This document shows, one piece after another, positions 28,492 to 39,454 of a stretch of DNA of 64,000 nt. The position numbers and the translations under genes were made by a program. The number at the start of each line of letters is the position of its first letter. Positions within the stretch are counted from its first letter, which is position 1. The notes beneath the pieces were generated by a model. The model was not told the DNA's origin, ran no database searches, and was given only the letters and a program-made list of their open reading frames with translations. The DNA is from Ruegeria sp. 6PALISEP08 (GTDB lineage: Bacteria; Pseudomonadota; Alphaproteobacteria; Rhodobacterales; Rhodobacteraceae), in the NCBI RefSeq assembly GCF_001238295.1, contig NZ_LGXZ01000005.1, positions 186,001 to 250,000 on the forward strand. The letters run 5' to 3'.

Positions 28492-28851
28492 GGATCACTC
28501 CGTCATTAAGTTGCGTTCGTGCTGGCGGCCCGTTTTCTGGGCAGCCGACGCAACAAAGGACTAGGCCGCCCCGCACAGCATCTGAAATTCATGATCCAAA
28601 TCGGGTGTATAACCATCGCAAATACTCACGATCTTCGTGAGGAACGAAACATCGAAGTCGCAACAAACACGGCGTTTTCGTCCAGGCTGGGTTGGCTGCA
28701 AGTCTATTCGATTTCGGGGTTTGACAGATTTGTTAACGGATGTGAGCGGCAAACCGGCCGGAATCGTCTCAGTGGCCTTCTGAATTCTGTCGCCAGATCG
28801 TATTTTGATAGACGATTATCTGGAAGAAGTTGCTTCAGGAATGGATGCCCC
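28492..28851. other. 360-nt region between the RTX gene and the LysR gene
   Basis: Divergent upstream region. I see no convincing small gene. A frame continues upstream of the LysR start here, but its protein has no similarity to LysR proteins and no good start. The symmetric element GATA-N6-TATC at 28807-28820, about 30 nt before the LysR start, fits the T-N11-A style of LysR boxes. The RTX promoter should also lie here, but I cannot place it. Confidence 0.5.
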
Positions 28852-29826
28852 GTGAACCTCAGAGATCTGGAATATGTACTTGCCATCGCAAAACACGGCC
28901 AGTTCAGTCAGGCGGCATCTTCTTGCAACGTGTCCCAGCCCGCCATGTCGAACCAGATCAAAAAGCTCGAGCAGGAATTGGGCACCGACCTGTTCCTGCG
29001 CCTCAATAATGAGGTGCGCCCGACACTATACGGCACCCGCGTTGCGGAAATCGCGCGGCGCATTCTGAACGACGCGCGGGAAATCCGCGATACGGCCACT
29101 GAATTCCGCGACCCCGAGGCCGTCCCCCTGACAATCGGCATGACCCCTACGTTGGCCCCGTATCTGACCGGGTATTTTTCCACGCTCTTCAGTACTCTGT
29201 TTCCCAAGATGCGAGTCACGCTGGTTGAGGACCTGCCACAAAACATGTTGCGCAGGGTCGAGGATCACACGCTGGACATGGCGCTGGTCGCCAAGATCAA
29301 CAACAGTGCATCTTTGGACTTCACTTCGATCTGGTCCGAACCCTTGTTTTTGGCTCTGCGCGAAGGGCACCCCCTGTGCACACTGTCTTCCATCGCCCCT
29401 GAAGAGGTGCCAAAACATGACTTCATCCGGTTACCACATAGCTTCGGATACGATCTCGAAGATCGGCTGCCCAAGCAAGACGGGACAACCCGGATCAGCA
29501 AGCGCTTTGATCTGACCGCATTGCGGTTTGAGACGATCTGCCGTCATCTCTGCCATTCCGACGATTGCACCATTGTCTCGGCTTTGGCAGCGGAACAATT
29601 CAAACGGGATAACTGGCCTTTGTGTTTCATTCCATTTGACGCCCCGGGACACCTGCGGGATCTTGGCGCGGCCACCCGACCAAACTGCCCCAGAAAGCCG
29701 ATGCTAGCGCGTATCGGAGCCTACATCTTGGAAAACCCGCCGGTTGGTGTAATCCCCACCTATCAGCCGGAAAACGAGACTCCACTCAGACCCACCAATT
29801 CTGAACCTGTGCCCGAGAAAATGTAG
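28852..29826 (+). CDS. LysR-family transcriptional regulator (OxyR-like DNA-binding domain)
   Basis: 324 residues from GTG 28852 (MNLRDLEYVLAIAKHGQFSQAA), chosen because LysR proteins start exactly there and AGGA lies upstream. The helix-turn-helix is at ~18-45 (QAASSCNVSQPAMSNQIKKLE). The start resembles OxyR, but the OxyR redox motif with its two sensing cysteines is not present in the expected context; the C-terminal domain has other cysteines (ICRHLCHSDDC). So I do not call it OxyR. It is followed 157 nt later by phnY on the same strand and may regulate phosphonate use; it also faces the RTX gene. Confidence 0.85.
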   Translation: MNLRDLEYVLAIAKHGQFSQAASSCNVSQPAMSNQIKKLEQELGTDLFLRLNNEVRPTLYGTRVAEIARRILNDAREIRDTATEFRDPEAVPLTIGMTPTLAPYLTGYFSTLFSTLFPKMRVTLVEDLPQNMLRRVEDHTLDMALVAKINNSASLDFTSIWSEPLFLALREGHPLCTLSSIAPEEVPKHDFIRLPHSFGYDLEDRLPKQDGTTRISKRFDLTALRFETICRHLCHSDDCTIVSALAAEQFKRDNWPLCFIPFDAPGHLRDLGAATRPNCPRKPMLARIGAYILENPPVGVIPTYQPENETPLRPTNSEPVPEKM

Positions 29827-29983
29827 CTGCCTATTGAGCCACAGACTTGGTTCCACGAAATAGAGCGGGACTATCCGTACATTCTATTGACGCAAGGCAA
29901 AGTGCAGCACTATCGGTTGTTTCGTTGATATCCGGATGGTCGGCCACGCGTAACTGTGGCCGCCGAAAAATTGGAACAGGGAC

Positions 29984-31432
29984 ATGGCCGAAACCGAGAT
30001 CCGACACGAAGGTATGCGCATCGGTGGACAGGTTGTGTTCACGGAAGACACTGTTCCTGTGCATTATCCCTATACAAATGCGGTGGTCGGCACCGTTCCA
30101 GCTGGAACTGTCCAACATGTACGGCAAGCTTTTGAGGTTGCGGCAATCTACACCCCAACCCTGACCCGATACGAGCGAAGCCAGATTCTTCGACGAGCAG
30201 CGGAGTTGATAGGAGAAAGACGCGACTATCTGGCTAAATGGCTGACACTGGAGCTGGGCATATGCCATCAGCATTCGGTATATGAAACCAAACGCGCGCA
30301 AGACGTGTTTCAATTCGCCGCCGCCGAAGCCATGAAAGATGATGGAGAAGTGTTCTCCTGCGATCTGACGCAAAATGGCAAAGCGCGAAAAATCTTCACC
30401 AAGCGTGAACCTGTCACAGCGATCAGTGCGATTACTCCGTTCAACCACCCCCTGAACATGGTTAGCCACAAGATCGCGCCTTCGATTGCAACCAATAACT
30501 GTATGGTTTGCAAACCAACCGAACTGACACCACTGACAGCACTGACATTGGCCGACATTCTGTACGAGGCGGGCCTGCCGCCCGAGATGTTCCAGGTCGT
30601 CACCGGCTGGCCAAAGGACATTGGCGACGAAATGATCACCAATGACAATATCGACATCATCACTTTCACCGGCGGCGTCCCTGTAGGCAAGCTCATCGCC
30701 TCAAAGGCAGGCTACAAGCGACAGGCGCTTGAGTTGGGCGGGAATGACCCCCTGATTGTGCTGAATGATCTGGGTCACGCTGATCTGGAACGCGCTGCGA
30801 CAATTGCGGTTGCTGGCGCCACGGGGAACTCGGGTCAGCGCTGCACCGCCATCAAGAGAATCCTGGTTCAAGCCAGCGTAGCGGATCGTTTTGTTCCCAT
30901 GGTGCTGGAGAAAGCCAAAGCCATCCGGTTCGGTGATCCTCAGGACCTCGAGACCGAGTTGGGCTGTGTCATCCATGCCGAGGCCGCAGAGCTGTTTGAG
31001 AACCGCGTGCTAAAAGCGGCAGAACAGGGGGCGGACATCCTGTACCATCCGGGTCGGCAGGGCGCATTGCTGCCGCCGATCGTTGTCGACAAAGTGCCCC
31101 ATGGCAGCGAGTTGGTCATGGAAGAGACTTTTGGCCCTGTCATTCCTATCGTGCGTGTGCCGGATGACGACGCGGAGGTTATGCAAATATCAAATAGCAC
31201 CGCGTTTGGCCTGTCGTCGGGTGTGTGCACCAACGATCTGAACCGGGCTATCGCCTATATTAATGGGCTGGACGTGGGCACCTGTAACATTTGGGAACAG
31301 CCCGGCTATCGGATCGAAATGTCACCTTTCGGGGGGATCAAGGACAGCGGCAATGGCGTCAAGGAAGGCGTTATCGAAGCGATGAAATTTTTCACCAACG
31401 TCAAAACCTATTCACTTCCATGGCCTCAATAA
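29984..31432 (+). CDS. phnY: Phosphonoacetaldehyde dehydrogenase
   Basis: 482 residues of the aldehyde dehydrogenase superfamily. Stretches such as [36 protein letters not shown] and [12 protein letters not shown] match PhnY closely. The catalytic Cys287 and Glu250 are present, as are Arg104, His155 and Arg286. From memory these correspond, with a constant offset of 4, to Arg108, His159, Glu254, Arg290 and Cys291 of Sinorhizobium PhnY. It oxidises phosphonoacetaldehyde to phosphonoacetate with NAD+. Its usual partners phnW (2-aminoethylphosphonate transaminase) and phnA (phosphonoacetate hydrolase) are not in the window. The 3' end overlaps convergent hutC by 7 nt. Another aldehyde substrate is possible. 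Confidence 0.85.
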   Translation: MAETEIRHEGMRIGGQVVFTEDTVPVHYPYTNAVVGTVPAGTVQHVRQAFEVAAIYTPTLTRYERSQILRRAAELIGERRDYLAKWLTLELGICHQHSVYETKRAQDVFQFAAAEAMKDDGEVFSCDLTQNGKARKIFTKREPVTAISAITPFNHPLNMVSHKIAPSIATNNCMVCKPTELTPLTALTLADILYEAGLPPEMFQVVTGWPKDIGDEMITNDNIDIITFTGGVPVGKLIASKAGYKRQALELGGNDPLIVLNDLGHADLERAATIAVAGATGNSGQRCTAIKRILVQASVADRFVPMVLEKAKAIRFGDPQDLETELGCVIHAEAAELFENRVLKAAEQGADILYHPGRQGALLPPIVVDKVPHGSELVMEETFGPVIPIVRVPDDDAEVMQISNSTAFGLSSGVCTNDLNRAIAYINGLDVGTCNIWEQPGYRIEMSPFGGIKDSGNGVKEGVIEAMKFFTNVKTYSLPWPQ

Positions 31433-32127
31433 GTCGTTCTCATTTGATACCCTTGATGGAACGTCATGCGCACAAACGTGACGGGTTTGTTTTGGAACCA
31501 TGTTGTGCGTTCGAGCTGGAAGAGTGGTGTACCTGTCGGAACGGATAGGAACTCTTGCAGAGGGCCGGTTGCTGGGACGGCCGAGAAAGCGATTTCCGCG
31601 TTTGAGAACGGGACTTCGGCCAGCAGCCATTCGTTGGGGCCGGTGGTCAGAAAGTCTTCGTTCGTCACATGTGGCACTGCATCGACATTGATCCAGCGTT
31701 CTTCGAACTGGAAAGGTCGGTTGTCGGCCTGGTGCATGCAAGTCAGATGTACGATATTCGCGGCCTCTGGCAGGCCGAGCTTGGCCTGCAGCCATGCAGG
31801 GCAGTCGATCACGGTGCGACTGACGAGGGCATAGCGGTACTGGGCGTTCATCTCTTCGATGGTTTTGCGGACCACGGTGATGGGCAGTTTGGCCTGTTTG
31901 ACCGGTGTGGTGACAACACGGGTGCCCCCTTTGCGTTTGCGGGTGACAATGCCCTGATCGGCCAGTTCGCGCAGGGCGCGGTTGACAGTGGCGCGCGCGC
32001 ATCCAAACTCTGCGGCCAATTCGATTTCGGTGGGCAGCAGGCTGCCCTGCGGCCAAACGCGGGTCTGAATGCGGTTGAGCACTTCGTCGCGGATGTCCTG
32101 GAAACCGACATTCTTTTGTTCAGACAC
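31426..32127 (-). CDS. hutC: Histidine utilization repressor HutC (GntR family)
   Basis: 233 residues with a GTG start preceded by AGGGG. The N-terminal winged helix ([32 protein letters not shown], in parts: [25 protein letters not shown]) is followed by a UTRA ligand domain (~95-230) as in HutC, which senses urocanate or a later intermediate. It is divergent from hutD, and a symmetrical TATTAT-N7-ATAATA element lies between them, probably its own operator. Confidence 0.93.
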   Translation of the reverse strand: MSEQKNVGFQDIRDEVLNRIQTRVWPQGSLLPTEIELAAEFGCARATVNRALRELADQGIVTRKRKGGTRVVTTPVKQAKLPITVVRKTIEEMNAQYRYALVSRTVIDCPAWLQAKLGLPEAANIVHLTCMHQADNRPFQFEERWINVDAVPHVTNEDFLTTGPNEWLLAEVPFSNAEIAFSAVPATGPLQEFLSVPTGTPLFQLERTTWFQNKPVTFVRMTFHQGYQMRTTY

Positions 32128-32160
32128 GCTCTGCCCCTGTATTTTTGATGCTCATAATCA

Positions 32161-32179
32161 TATTATGTCCAGAATAATA
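32161..32179. promoter_or_regulatory. Candidate HutC operator, hutC-hutD region
   Basis: TATTAT-N7-ATAATA palindrome (TATTATGTCCAGAATAATA) between the divergent hutC and hutD starts. The half TATTATGTCYA recurs, inverted, between hutF and hutI. An overlapping CATAA-N5-TTATG repeat begins at 32153. Confidence 0.6.
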
Positions 32180-32207
32180 GGGATATGCAAAGAAATTGAT
32201 CCGACTG

Positions 32208-32741
32208 ATGATGAGAGTGGACGCGTGCAAAGCCACCCGCTGGGCCAATGGCGGTGGTGTGACCCGGGAACTGGCGGCCAAACGGGTCGGGGGTCAGGTC
32301 GCTTGGCGCATCAGCGTGGCTGAGATCGAAAGGGAAGGGCCCTTCTCGCGCTTTCCGGGGCTGGCGCGGGTGCACACGATTATCGAAGGGGCTGGGCTGG
32401 CCTTGCATGGCGCGGATGAGGTGCTCAGCGCACGTCCGTTTGAACCTCTTCGGTTTGACGGGGCGCTGGCCGTGACAGCGCGGCTGCTGGACGGACCATG
32501 CCGAGCGTTCAACGTGATTTATGACCCGCAGATCGTCTCGATCACTGTGGATGTTCATTCAGGTAAGCAGGCTTTCTATGTTGCGGAAGATGAATTTGTC
32601 TTTGTTGTGTCGGGGACAGTCTCGACGGACCGCACGTGGCTGGTGGCGGGGGACGCGATTAGGACGGCTGGCGCCGCGATGCTCGCTCCGGCTCCTGACT
32701 CCAAAGTGCTGCATGTCCGCTTTGCGGAAGTTCCCGCTTAA
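32208..32741 (+). CDS. hutD: HutD-family protein
   Basis: 177 residues from ATG 32208 (a TTG 12 nt earlier gives a longer frame). The start CKATRWANGGGVTRELA and AWRISVAEIEREGPFSRFPGLARVHTIIEGAGL are characteristic of HutD, a bicupin-like protein of the hut regulon. In Pseudomonas HutD is thought to limit hut expression, perhaps by binding formylglutamate or another intermediate; its exact activity is unsettled. Its end meets convergent hutF (4-nt overlap). Confidence 0.9.
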   Translation: MMRVDACKATRWANGGGVTRELAAKRVGGQVAWRISVAEIEREGPFSRFPGLARVHTIIEGAGLALHGADEVLSARPFEPLRFDGALAVTARLLDGPCRAFNVIYDPQIVSITVDVHSGKQAFYVAEDEFVFVVSGTVSTDRTWLVAGDAIRTAGAAMLAPAPDSKVLHVRFAEVPA

Positions 32742-34102
32742 AGGTCCGACAGAAGCCCGGTCATCAAAGTCCGGTAATTGGACGTGATTCGTTCGCGATC
32801 CACATGACGGCCGTTCTGCACCTGATGGCGGCCTGCAGACCACAGGTCGGTGACAACATGGTCTTTGGCAGCAAAAACGAGACCATCCAGCAACTGATCC
32901 GACCTCAGCGTGCAAAGCGCCGGGTCCTGACTGTTGATGGCGACGAGATCGGCCAGTTTGCCTTGGGCGATCTCTCCGGCGTCGCGGCCCAGAGCCTGCG
33001 CACCGCCCAAGGCCGCGCCCGTGTACAAGGTCTGTCCGACCGAGCCTTCACCGACAACCATCACATTGCGGGACAGATCGCGCAGGCGTTGGGAATACTC
33101 CAGCGTGCGCAGTTCTTCGGTCAGGGAAATCAGCACGTTCGAATCCGAACCTACACCAAAGGCTCCGCCCGCGCTCAGGTAAGTCGGACCGTTAAAAGGT
33201 CCATCGCCCAGATTGGCCTCGGTCACAGGGCACAAGCCCGCGACGGCACCGGTGGCGGCCATGGCGCGGGTCTCCTCCTCGGTCATGTGGGTGGCGTGGA
33301 TCAGGCACCATTTGGTGTCGACTGCCGCATTGTCCAGCAGCCACTTGACCGGACGCGCGCCCAGGCCAGCCTGAATCTCGGCCACTTCTTTGGGTTGTTC
33401 TGCGATATGGATATGGATCGGACCATCGTCCTGTGCGGCCACAACTCTTGCCAAATCAGCGGGTGAGATGGCGCGCAGGGAATGCGGCGCGATGCCGACG
33501 CGGCAGTCGTTTGGCAAGGCACCAAGCGCGCCGCGCGCCTGTTCGACCATCGCGCAGAAGCGGTCCACATCATTGCCGAACCGGGCTTGCCCGGCCTCAA
33601 GGGGTTTTTCCCCGACGCCTGAATAAGAATAGAGCACCGGCAGATGGGTCAGGCCGATCCCGGTCTCGGCTGCGGCTTCCATGATCCGGTCTGAAAGCTC
33701 GGCGAGGCGATCATAGGGCTGCCCGTCCGGCTGATGGTGGAGGTAGTGGAACTCTCCGACCGAGGCATATCCGGCCTCCTGCATCTCAAGATAGACCAGC
33801 GCAGCAATGGCCTGCACCTGTTCGGGGCTGAGATGGGCGGTGAAGCGATACATCATTTCCCGCCAGGTCCAGAAACTGTCACGTCCGGCCATGCGGTACT
33901 CGGTCATGCCTGCCATGGCGCGCTGGAAGGCATGGCTGTGGAGGTTGGCCAGCGCAGGCAGCAGAGTGTCGACCTGCGTGTCGCCTGGTTGCGCCATCGC
34001 ACTCGGCGTCAGACGCCCGATCAGCCCGCCTTCAATCTCAAGCCGCAGATTCTCGGCCCAGCCAGTCGCCAATAGGGCGCGGTTCGCGAAAATGGTCGTC
34101 AC
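32738..34102 (-). CDS. hutF: Formimidoylglutamate deiminase
   Basis: About 454 residues from GTG 34102 (MTTIFANRALLATGW), which has GGAG 6 nt upstream; the TTG at 34114 is less likely. It is an amidohydrolase-superfamily enzyme: metal ligands in LANLHSHAFQRAMAG, His in PHSLRAIS, HIHIAEQPKEV and IHATHMTEEE, and Asp in VGSDSNVLISL. It converts N-formimino-glutamate to N-formylglutamate plus ammonia, feeding HutG. It is divergent from hutIHGU across 82 nt that holds a second copy of the candidate HutC operator. Confidence 0.95.
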   Translation of the reverse strand: MTTIFANRALLATGWAENLRLEIEGGLIGRLTPSAMAQPGDTQVDTLLPALANLHSHAFQRAMAGMTEYRMAGRDSFWTWREMMYRFTAHLSPEQVQAIAALVYLEMQEAGYASVGEFHYLHHQPDGQPYDRLAELSDRIMEAAAETGIGLTHLPVLYSYSGVGEKPLEAGQARFGNDVDRFCAMVEQARGALGALPNDCRVGIAPHSLRAISPADLARVVAAQDDGPIHIHIAEQPKEVAEIQAGLGARPVKWLLDNAAVDTKWCLIHATHMTEEETRAMAATGAVAGLCPVTEANLGDGPFNGPTYLSAGGAFGVGSDSNVLISLTEELRTLEYSQRLRDLSRNVMVVGEGSVGQTLYTGAALGGAQALGRDAGEIAQGKLADLVAINSQDPALCTLRSDQLLDGLVFAAKDHVVTDLWSAGRHQVQNGRHVDRERITSNYRTLMTGLLSDL

Positions 34103-34116
34103 GCTGTTCTCCAATT

Positions 34117-34136
34117 TTATGAATAGACATAATACA
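34117..34136. promoter_or_regulatory. Candidate HutC operator, hutF-hutI region
   Basis: TTATG-N6-CATAA inverted repeat at 34117-34132, followed by TAC. Read on the minus strand it gives TATTATGTCTATTCATAA, sharing TATTATGTCYA..[AC]ATAA with the hutC-hutD site. It lies 14 nt from the hutF start and 52 nt from the hutI start. Confidence 0.6.
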
Positions 34137-34184
34137 CAAAGCCATGTACGAGAAAAGAGAGAATTGCGGGAATGAGGGATTCGA

Positions 34185-35393
34185 ATGCAAGTTCGCGATC
34201 AGCTGTTCACCGATCTGAATGCCGCCACCATGACCGGTGAAGGCGCATATGGATTGATCGAGGATGCGGCAATTGCCGTACAGGGTGCGCGGATCGTCTG
34301 GGTTGGGTGTCAGTCTGACGTTCCAGACGCATATGCGGCGTTGCCGCGCACGTCTTTCGAAGGTCGTCTGGTGACGCCTGCGCTGATTGACTGCCACACC
34401 CATGTTGTGCATGGCGGTCACCGCGCCGTAGAATTCGAGATGCGCCTGAACGGAGCCAGCTATGAAGAGGTTGCAAGGGCAGGCGGCGGGATCATCTCGA
34501 CGGTGAAGGCCACACGAGAGGCTGAAGTTGACGATCTGATCGCACAGGCGCTGCCCCGTGTGGATGCAATGCTGGCCGAGGGTGTCTCGGTGATCGAGGT
34601 CAAGTCGGGATACGGGTTGGATCGTGAAACTGAGCTGAACATGCTGCGCGCCGCTCGGGCCTTGGCCGATCATCGCCCGGTGCGGGTTGTGACCAGCTTT
34701 CTGGGCGCCCATGCGGTTCCGGTCGAGTACAAAGACCGCCCCGAAGCTTACATCGCAGAGGTCTGTATCCCAACCCTGCGCGCGGCGCACCGGGAAGGTT
34801 TGGTGGATGCGGTTGATGCGTTTTGCGAAGGGATCGCGTTCTTGCCGGACCAGCTGGTGCCGCTGTTTGACGTGGCGAAAGAGCTTGGCTTGCCGATCAA
34901 ATGCCATGCCGAGCAGTTGTCCAATCTGGGGGGTGCAAAACTTGCCGCCTCTTATGGCGCTCTTTCGGCGGATCACATCGAATACCTCGATGAAGATGGC
35001 GTGAAGGCTATGGCCGAGGCTGGCACCGTGGGTGTGATCCTGCCCGGAGCCTTTTATACCCTGCGTGAGACCCAAGCCCCGCCTATTGATTTGTTGCGTC
35101 AGCATAAGGTGCCGATGGCGCTGGCCACCGATTGCAACCCGGGGTCGGCCCCTGTGACCTCGCTGCTGCTGACCATGAACATGGGGTGCACCCTGTTCCG
35201 CATGACGCCCGAAGAAGCACTGCAGGGCGTGACCATCCATGCGGCCCGCGCACTGGGCTTAACGGATTGTGGCAGCATTATCCCCGGCCTGCGCCCCGAT
35301 CTGGCTGTCTGGAATGTCGCCCATCCGGCCGAGCTAGCCTATCGCATTGGCTTTAACCCGCTTCACACCCGCATTATTGGAGACACAACTTGA
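34185..35393 (+). CDS. hutI: Imidazolonepropionase
   Basis: 402 residues, amidohydrolase fold. The metal-binding [17 protein letters not shown] follows LVTPALIDC near residue 70; [14 protein letters not shown] and [12 protein letters not shown] carry further active-site residues, and [10 protein letters not shown] the conserved aspartate. It opens the imidazolone ring to give formiminoglutamate. It leads the hutI-hutH-hutG-hutU operon; its TGA overlaps the TTG start of hutH. Confidence 0.97.
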   Translation: MQVRDQLFTDLNAATMTGEGAYGLIEDAAIAVQGARIVWVGCQSDVPDAYAALPRTSFEGRLVTPALIDCHTHVVHGGHRAVEFEMRLNGASYEEVARAGGGIISTVKATREAEVDDLIAQALPRVDAMLAEGVSVIEVKSGYGLDRETELNMLRAARALADHRPVRVVTSFLGAHAVPVEYKDRPEAYIAEVCIPTLRAAHREGLVDAVDAFCEGIAFLPDQLVPLFDVAKELGLPIKCHAEQLSNLGGAKLAASYGALSADHIEYLDEDGVKAMAEAGTVGVILPGAFYTLRETQAPPIDLLRQHKVPMALATDCNPGSAPVTSLLLTMNMGCTLFRMTPEEALQGVTIHAARALGLTDCGSIIPGLRPDLAVWNVAHPAELAYRIGFNPLHTRIIGDTT

Positions 35394-36928
35394 CCACCCT
35401 GACGCTTACTCCAGGCGAAGTCTCTCTGGCACAGCTGGAACAGGTTTACCGCGAAGAATGTCCAGTGCGGCTGGAGCCGGCTTGCCGGCCTGGTATCGAG
35501 GCGGCCCATGCGCGCATCGCCGATGCAGCCGCGGGTGAGGCGGCGGTTTACGGGGTCAACACCGGTTTTGGCAAACTGGCCAGCGTCAAGATCGCGGCTG
35601 AGGATACCGCGACCCTGCAACGTAACCTGATCCTGTCTCATTGTTGCGGCGTGGGTCCTACAATTCCGCGCGCGATCGCGCGGCTGATGATGGTGCTGAA
35701 GCTGCTCAGCCTCGGACGCGGCGCATCCGGCGTACGGATGGAACTGATCGTCCTGCTGGAGGATATGCTGGACAAGGGTGTGACCCCGGTGATCCCGGCG
35801 CAGGGCTCTGTCGGGGCTTCAGGGGATCTGGCACCGCTGTCGCATATGGCCGCTGTGATGATGGGGGCCGGTGAAGCCGAGTTCAGTGGCACTGTAATGC
35901 CCGGCGATCAGGCCTTGGCGGCAGCGGGTCTGACGCCCATCGAGCTGGGCCCCAAGGAAGGTCTGGCGCTGATCAACGGCACCCAGTTCTCGACGGCATT
36001 TGCGCTGGCGGGTCTGTTCGGAGCATGGCAGGCCGCGCAGAGTGCGCTGGTCACATCAGCGCTGACCACAGATGCCATCATGGGCTCGACTGCGCCATTG
36101 CAGCCGGAAATCCATACGCTGCGCGGCCATCGCGGTCAAATCGAGGCAGGGTCCACCATGCGTGCCATTCTGGCCGGTTCGGTGATCCGTGAAAGTCATC
36201 GCGAAGGCGATACCCGGGTGCAGGATCCCTATTGCATTCGCTGCCAGCCGCAGGTTGTTGGTGCCGCGATGGATGTGCTTCGGCAGGCGGCTACGACCCT
36301 CGAGATCGAAGCCAATGCCGCCACCGACAACCCGCTTGTTCTGCCCGAGGCCGGGCTGATCGTCTCGGGCGGCAACTTCCATGCGGAACCGGTGGGCTTT
36401 GCCGCCGACATGATTGCACTGGCGCTGGCCGAAATCGGGGCAATTGCCCAACGCCGCATTGCTCTGATCGTTGACCCGGCGCTCAGTTTTGATCTGCCAC
36501 CCTTCCTGACGCCCAATCCCGGGCTGAACTCGGGGCTGATGATTGCCGAAGTTACAACGGCAGCACTGATGAGCGAGAACAAGCACCTGGCCAACCCTTG
36601 CGTGACGGATAGCACACCCACATCGGCTAATCAGGAAGACCATGTCAGCATGGCTGCCCATGGCGCGCGTCGATTGGGGCAGATGGTCACAAATCTGGAG
36701 CGCATTCTGGGTGTCGAGCTGCTCTGTGCCACGCAAGGGGTCGAATTCCGCGCGCCGCTGCCCACCAGCGAGGTCTTGCAGGGCGTGATGGCGCGGCTGC
36801 GTGTGGTCGTGCCACCCCTGGGTGATGACCGCTATACCGCGCCGGACATCGAAGCAGCGTCAGCCCTGATCGCCAGCGGCGAGATTGCCCATGGCACGGG
36901 CGTCGACATGCCGGAGCTTGGCACGTGA
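35390..36928 (+). CDS. hutH: Histidine ammonia-lyase
   Basis: 512 residues. The Ala-Ser-Gly triad (residues 143-145 in [13 protein letters not shown]) cyclises to the MIO electrophile. [10 protein letters not shown] near residue 54 and [15 protein letters not shown] near 415 are family signatures. It deaminates L-histidine to urocanate. A TTG start fits: GGAG lies 8 nt upstream and it overlaps the hutI stop. Its end overlaps the GTG start of hutG by 4 nt. Confidence 0.97.
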   Translation: MTTLTLTPGEVSLAQLEQVYREECPVRLEPACRPGIEAAHARIADAAAGEAAVYGVNTGFGKLASVKIAAEDTATLQRNLILSHCCGVGPTIPRAIARLMMVLKLLSLGRGASGVRMELIVLLEDMLDKGVTPVIPAQGSVGASGDLAPLSHMAAVMMGAGEAEFSGTVMPGDQALAAAGLTPIELGPKEGLALINGTQFSTAFALAGLFGAWQAAQSALVTSALTTDAIMGSTAPLQPEIHTLRGHRGQIEAGSTMRAILAGSVIRESHREGDTRVQDPYCIRCQPQVVGAAMDVLRQAATTLEIEANAATDNPLVLPEAGLIVSGGNFHAEPVGFAADMIALALAEIGAIAQRRIALIVDPALSFDLPPFLTPNPGLNSGLMIAEVTTAALMSENKHLANPCVTDSTPTSANQEDHVSMAAHGARRLGQMVTNLERILGVELLCATQGVEFRAPLPTSEVLQGVMARLRVVVPPLGDDRYTAPDIEAASALIASGEIAHGTGVDMPELGT

Positions 36929-37731
36929 CTGACGCGGTTGAGATCACCCGCGGCGACAGTCCCATCGTCCTGGGCCTGCCGCATACTGGCACCTATGTGC
37001 CGCCCGAGATCGCGTCCCAGCTGAATGACCGGGGCCGGGGACTGGATGACACTGACTGGCACATCCACACACTCTATGACGGGTTGCTTCCCGGTGCCAC
37101 CACGGTTCGGGCCACTTTCCACCGCTATGTGATCGACGCCAACCGCGACCCGTCCGGCGTGTCGCTTTATCCCGGCCAGAACACCACGACGCTGGTGCCG
37201 TTGACGGATTTTGACGGACAGGATATCTGGGCGCAGCTCCCGTCCGGGGGCGAAATTAACGCACGGCGCGCAGCTTTCCACGTGCCTTACCACGCCGCTC
37301 TTTCGGCTGAACTGACGCGGGTGAAGGCGCTGCATGGGTTTGCCATTCTGTATGACTGTCACTCGATCCGCAGCCACATCCCGTTCCTGTTCGACGGGGT
37401 GCTGCCAGACTTCAACATCGGCACCAATCTCGGCGCAACCTGTGACGCGCGGGTCGAGAAAGCTGTCCTGGACATCTGCGAAACAGCGGCGGGCTACAGC
37501 ACCGTACTCAATGGCCGCTTCAAGGGCGGCTGGACTACACGCCATTATGGCCGTCCGGCTGACGGCCTTCATGCAATCCAGATGGAACTGGCACAATCCA
37601 CCTATCTGAGCGCCGAGACCGCACCCTGGACCTTTGATACAGGCAAAGCCGATCGTCTGCGCTCTTATCTCAAAACCATACTCGACAGCCTGGCCGCGCT
37701 GGCCCCTCAGCTCACCGGAGGACCCCGATGA
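36925..37731 (+). CDS. hutG: N-formylglutamate deformylase
   Basis: 268 residues of the N-formylglutamate amidohydrolase family. Typical stretches are [28 protein letters not shown] and [15 protein letters not shown] at the N-terminus, and [16 protein letters not shown] and [11 protein letters not shown] further on. It releases formate and glutamate from N-formylglutamate. This identifies the two-step HutF/HutG ending of the pathway, not the one-step formiminoglutamase. GTG start coupled to hutH, end coupled to hutU. Confidence 0.96.
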   Translation: MTDAVEITRGDSPIVLGLPHTGTYVPPEIASQLNDRGRGLDDTDWHIHTLYDGLLPGATTVRATFHRYVIDANRDPSGVSLYPGQNTTTLVPLTDFDGQDIWAQLPSGGEINARRAAFHVPYHAALSAELTRVKALHGFAILYDCHSIRSHIPFLFDGVLPDFNIGTNLGATCDARVEKAVLDICETAAGYSTVLNGRFKGGWTTRHYGRPADGLHAIQMELAQSTYLSAETAPWTFDTGKADRLRSYLKTILDSLAALAPQLTGGPR

Positions 37732-39410
37732 CCGACCCCCGCAAGAACACCCGTGACATCTATCCGCCCACAGGACCGGAGTTGAACGCCAAAAGCTGGA
37801 TGACCGAAGCGCCGCTGCGGATGCTGATGAACAACCTGCACCCCGACGTAGCCGAAAACCCGCATGAGCTGGTGGTCTATGGCGGCATCGGGCGCGCTGC
37901 GCGGACGTGGAACGATTTCGACACCATTGTCGCCAGCCTCAAGGATCTGGAAGAGGATGAAACGCTGGTTGTGCAGTCCGGCAAGCCGGTGGCCATTGTC
38001 CGTACCCATACGGATGCGCCGCGTGTGCTGATCGCCAACTCAAACCTCGTACCGCATTGGGCCAATTGGGATCACTTTAACGAACTCGATAAGAAGGGTC
38101 TGATGATGTACGGCCAGATGACCGCTGGCTCGTGGATCTATATTGGCACGCAGGGCATTGTGCAGGGCACCTATGAGACCTTTGCCGAGGCCGGGCGTCA
38201 ACACTATGGCGGCGACCTGACCGGTAAATGGATCCTGACCGGCGGCTTGGGCGGCATGGGTGGCGCGCAGCCTTTGGCGGCTGTCTTTGCCGGGGCCTGC
38301 TGTCTGGCGGTGGAATGCAACCCCGACAGCATCGATTTTCGCCTGCGTACCAAATACCTGGACGAAAAGGCCGAGACACTGGACGAAGCGCTTGAGATGA
38401 TCGACCGCTGGACCAAGGCGGGCGAAGCCAAATCGGTCGGCCTGCTGGGCAATGCGGCCGAAATCTTCCCTGAGATCTACCGGCGGATGCAGGCGGGCGG
38501 GATGCGCCCCGACATCGTCACCGACCAGACCAGCGCCCATGATCCGGTCAACGGGTATTTGCCGCTGGGCTGGACCATGGCGCAATGGAAGGACAAGCGG
38601 GAAAGCGATCCCAAGGCAGTTGAGAAAGCCGCCCGCGCCTCAATGAAGCAACACGTGGCCGCGATGGTCGACTTTTGGAACGCCGATGTTCCAACGTTGG
38701 ATTACGGCAACAACATCCGTCAGGTGGCTCAGGATGAGGGGCTGGAAAACGCTTTCGCTTTCCCCGGCTTCGTGCCTGCCTATATCCGTCCTCTGTTCTG
38801 CCGCGGCATCGGCCCGTTCCGCTGGTGCGCTCTGTCGGGCGACCCCGAGGATATCTACAAGACGGACACCAAGATGAAGGAACTGTTCCCCGAGAACACC
38901 CATCTGCACAATTGGCTGGATATGGCGCGCGAGCGTATCGCCTTCCAAGGCCTACCCGCCCGCATCTGCTGGATCGGATTGGGTGACCGTCACCGCGCTG
39001 GCCTGGCTTTTAACGAAATGGTCCGCAACGGTGAGCTGAAAGCGCCCGTAGTCATCGGCCGAGACCACTTGGACAGCGGTTCGGTCGCTTCGCCAAACCG
39101 TGAAACTGAGGCGATGCAAGACGGCTCTGACGCTGTCAGCGATTGGCCCCTGTTGAACGCTCTGGTCAATACCGCCTCAGGTGCAACATGGGTTTCGCTG
39201 CATCATGGCGGCGGCGTTGGCATGGGCTTCTCTCAGCACGCAGGTGTTGTCATTTGCGCCGACGGCACCGACGAAGCGGCCAAGCGGCTGGAGCGGGTTC
39301 TCTGGAACGACCCGGCCTCGGGTGTGTGGCGTCACGCGGATGCCGGGTATGAGGATGCCAAGGCCTGTGCACGCGAGCATGGGCTGCGTCTGCCGGGTAT
39401 TCTGGGCTGA
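37728..39410 (+). CDS. hutU: Urocanate hydratase
   Basis: 560 residues, the standard length. The NAD+-binding region [19 protein letters not shown] is near residue 165; [14 protein letters not shown] and [14 protein letters not shown] are N-terminal signatures, and [15 protein letters not shown] is near the C-terminus. It uses tightly bound NAD+ to hydrate urocanate to imidazolonepropionate, the step between HutH and HutI. Last gene of the operon; I see no clear terminator after it. Confidence 0.97.
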   Translation: MTDPRKNTRDIYPPTGPELNAKSWMTEAPLRMLMNNLHPDVAENPHELVVYGGIGRAARTWNDFDTIVASLKDLEEDETLVVQSGKPVAIVRTHTDAPRVLIANSNLVPHWANWDHFNELDKKGLMMYGQMTAGSWIYIGTQGIVQGTYETFAEAGRQHYGGDLTGKWILTGGLGGMGGAQPLAAVFAGACCLAVECNPDSIDFRLRTKYLDEKAETLDEALEMIDRWTKAGEAKSVGLLGNAAEIFPEIYRRMQAGGMRPDIVTDQTSAHDPVNGYLPLGWTMAQWKDKRESDPKAVEKAARASMKQHVAAMVDFWNADVPTLDYGNNIRQVAQDEGLENAFAFPGFVPAYIRPLFCRGIGPFRWCALSGDPEDIYKTDTKMKELFPENTHLHNWLDMARERIAFQGLPARICWIGLGDRHRAGLAFNEMVRNGELKAPVVIGRDHLDSGSVASPNRETEAMQDGSDAVSDWPLLNALVNTASGATWVSLHHGGGVGMGFSQHAGVVICADGTDEAAKRLERVLWNDPASGVWRHADAGYEDAKACAREHGLRLPGILG

Positions 39411-39444
39411 TTTGCTCATTCATCTTTGAATTTGTCGGCATGGC

Positions 39445-39454
39445 TTAGCGCTAA
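39445..39454. promoter_or_regulatory. Palindrome TTAGCGCTAA upstream of nadA
   Basis: A 10-bp perfect palindrome 88 nt before the nadA start. Related GCTAA(C/G) words follow (GGGCTAAGCC, and GCTAACG twice) within the 131-nt gap after hutU. It may be an operator for a NAD-synthesis regulator; weak evidence. Confidence 0.3.

Noticed and set aside
28519-28851. An upstream extension of the LysR gene by 111 codons
   Set aside because: LysR proteins begin at the MNLRDLEY segment; the extension has no LysR similarity and GTG 28852 has a ribosome site.
28852-29826. Calling the LysR protein OxyR
   Set aside because: The DNA-binding domain resembles OxyR, but the redox cysteine context is not found.
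34038-35240. A 400-residue open frame antisense to hutI
   Set aside because: hutI is unmistakable; the opposite frame has no recognisable motif, no good start and overlaps hutF.
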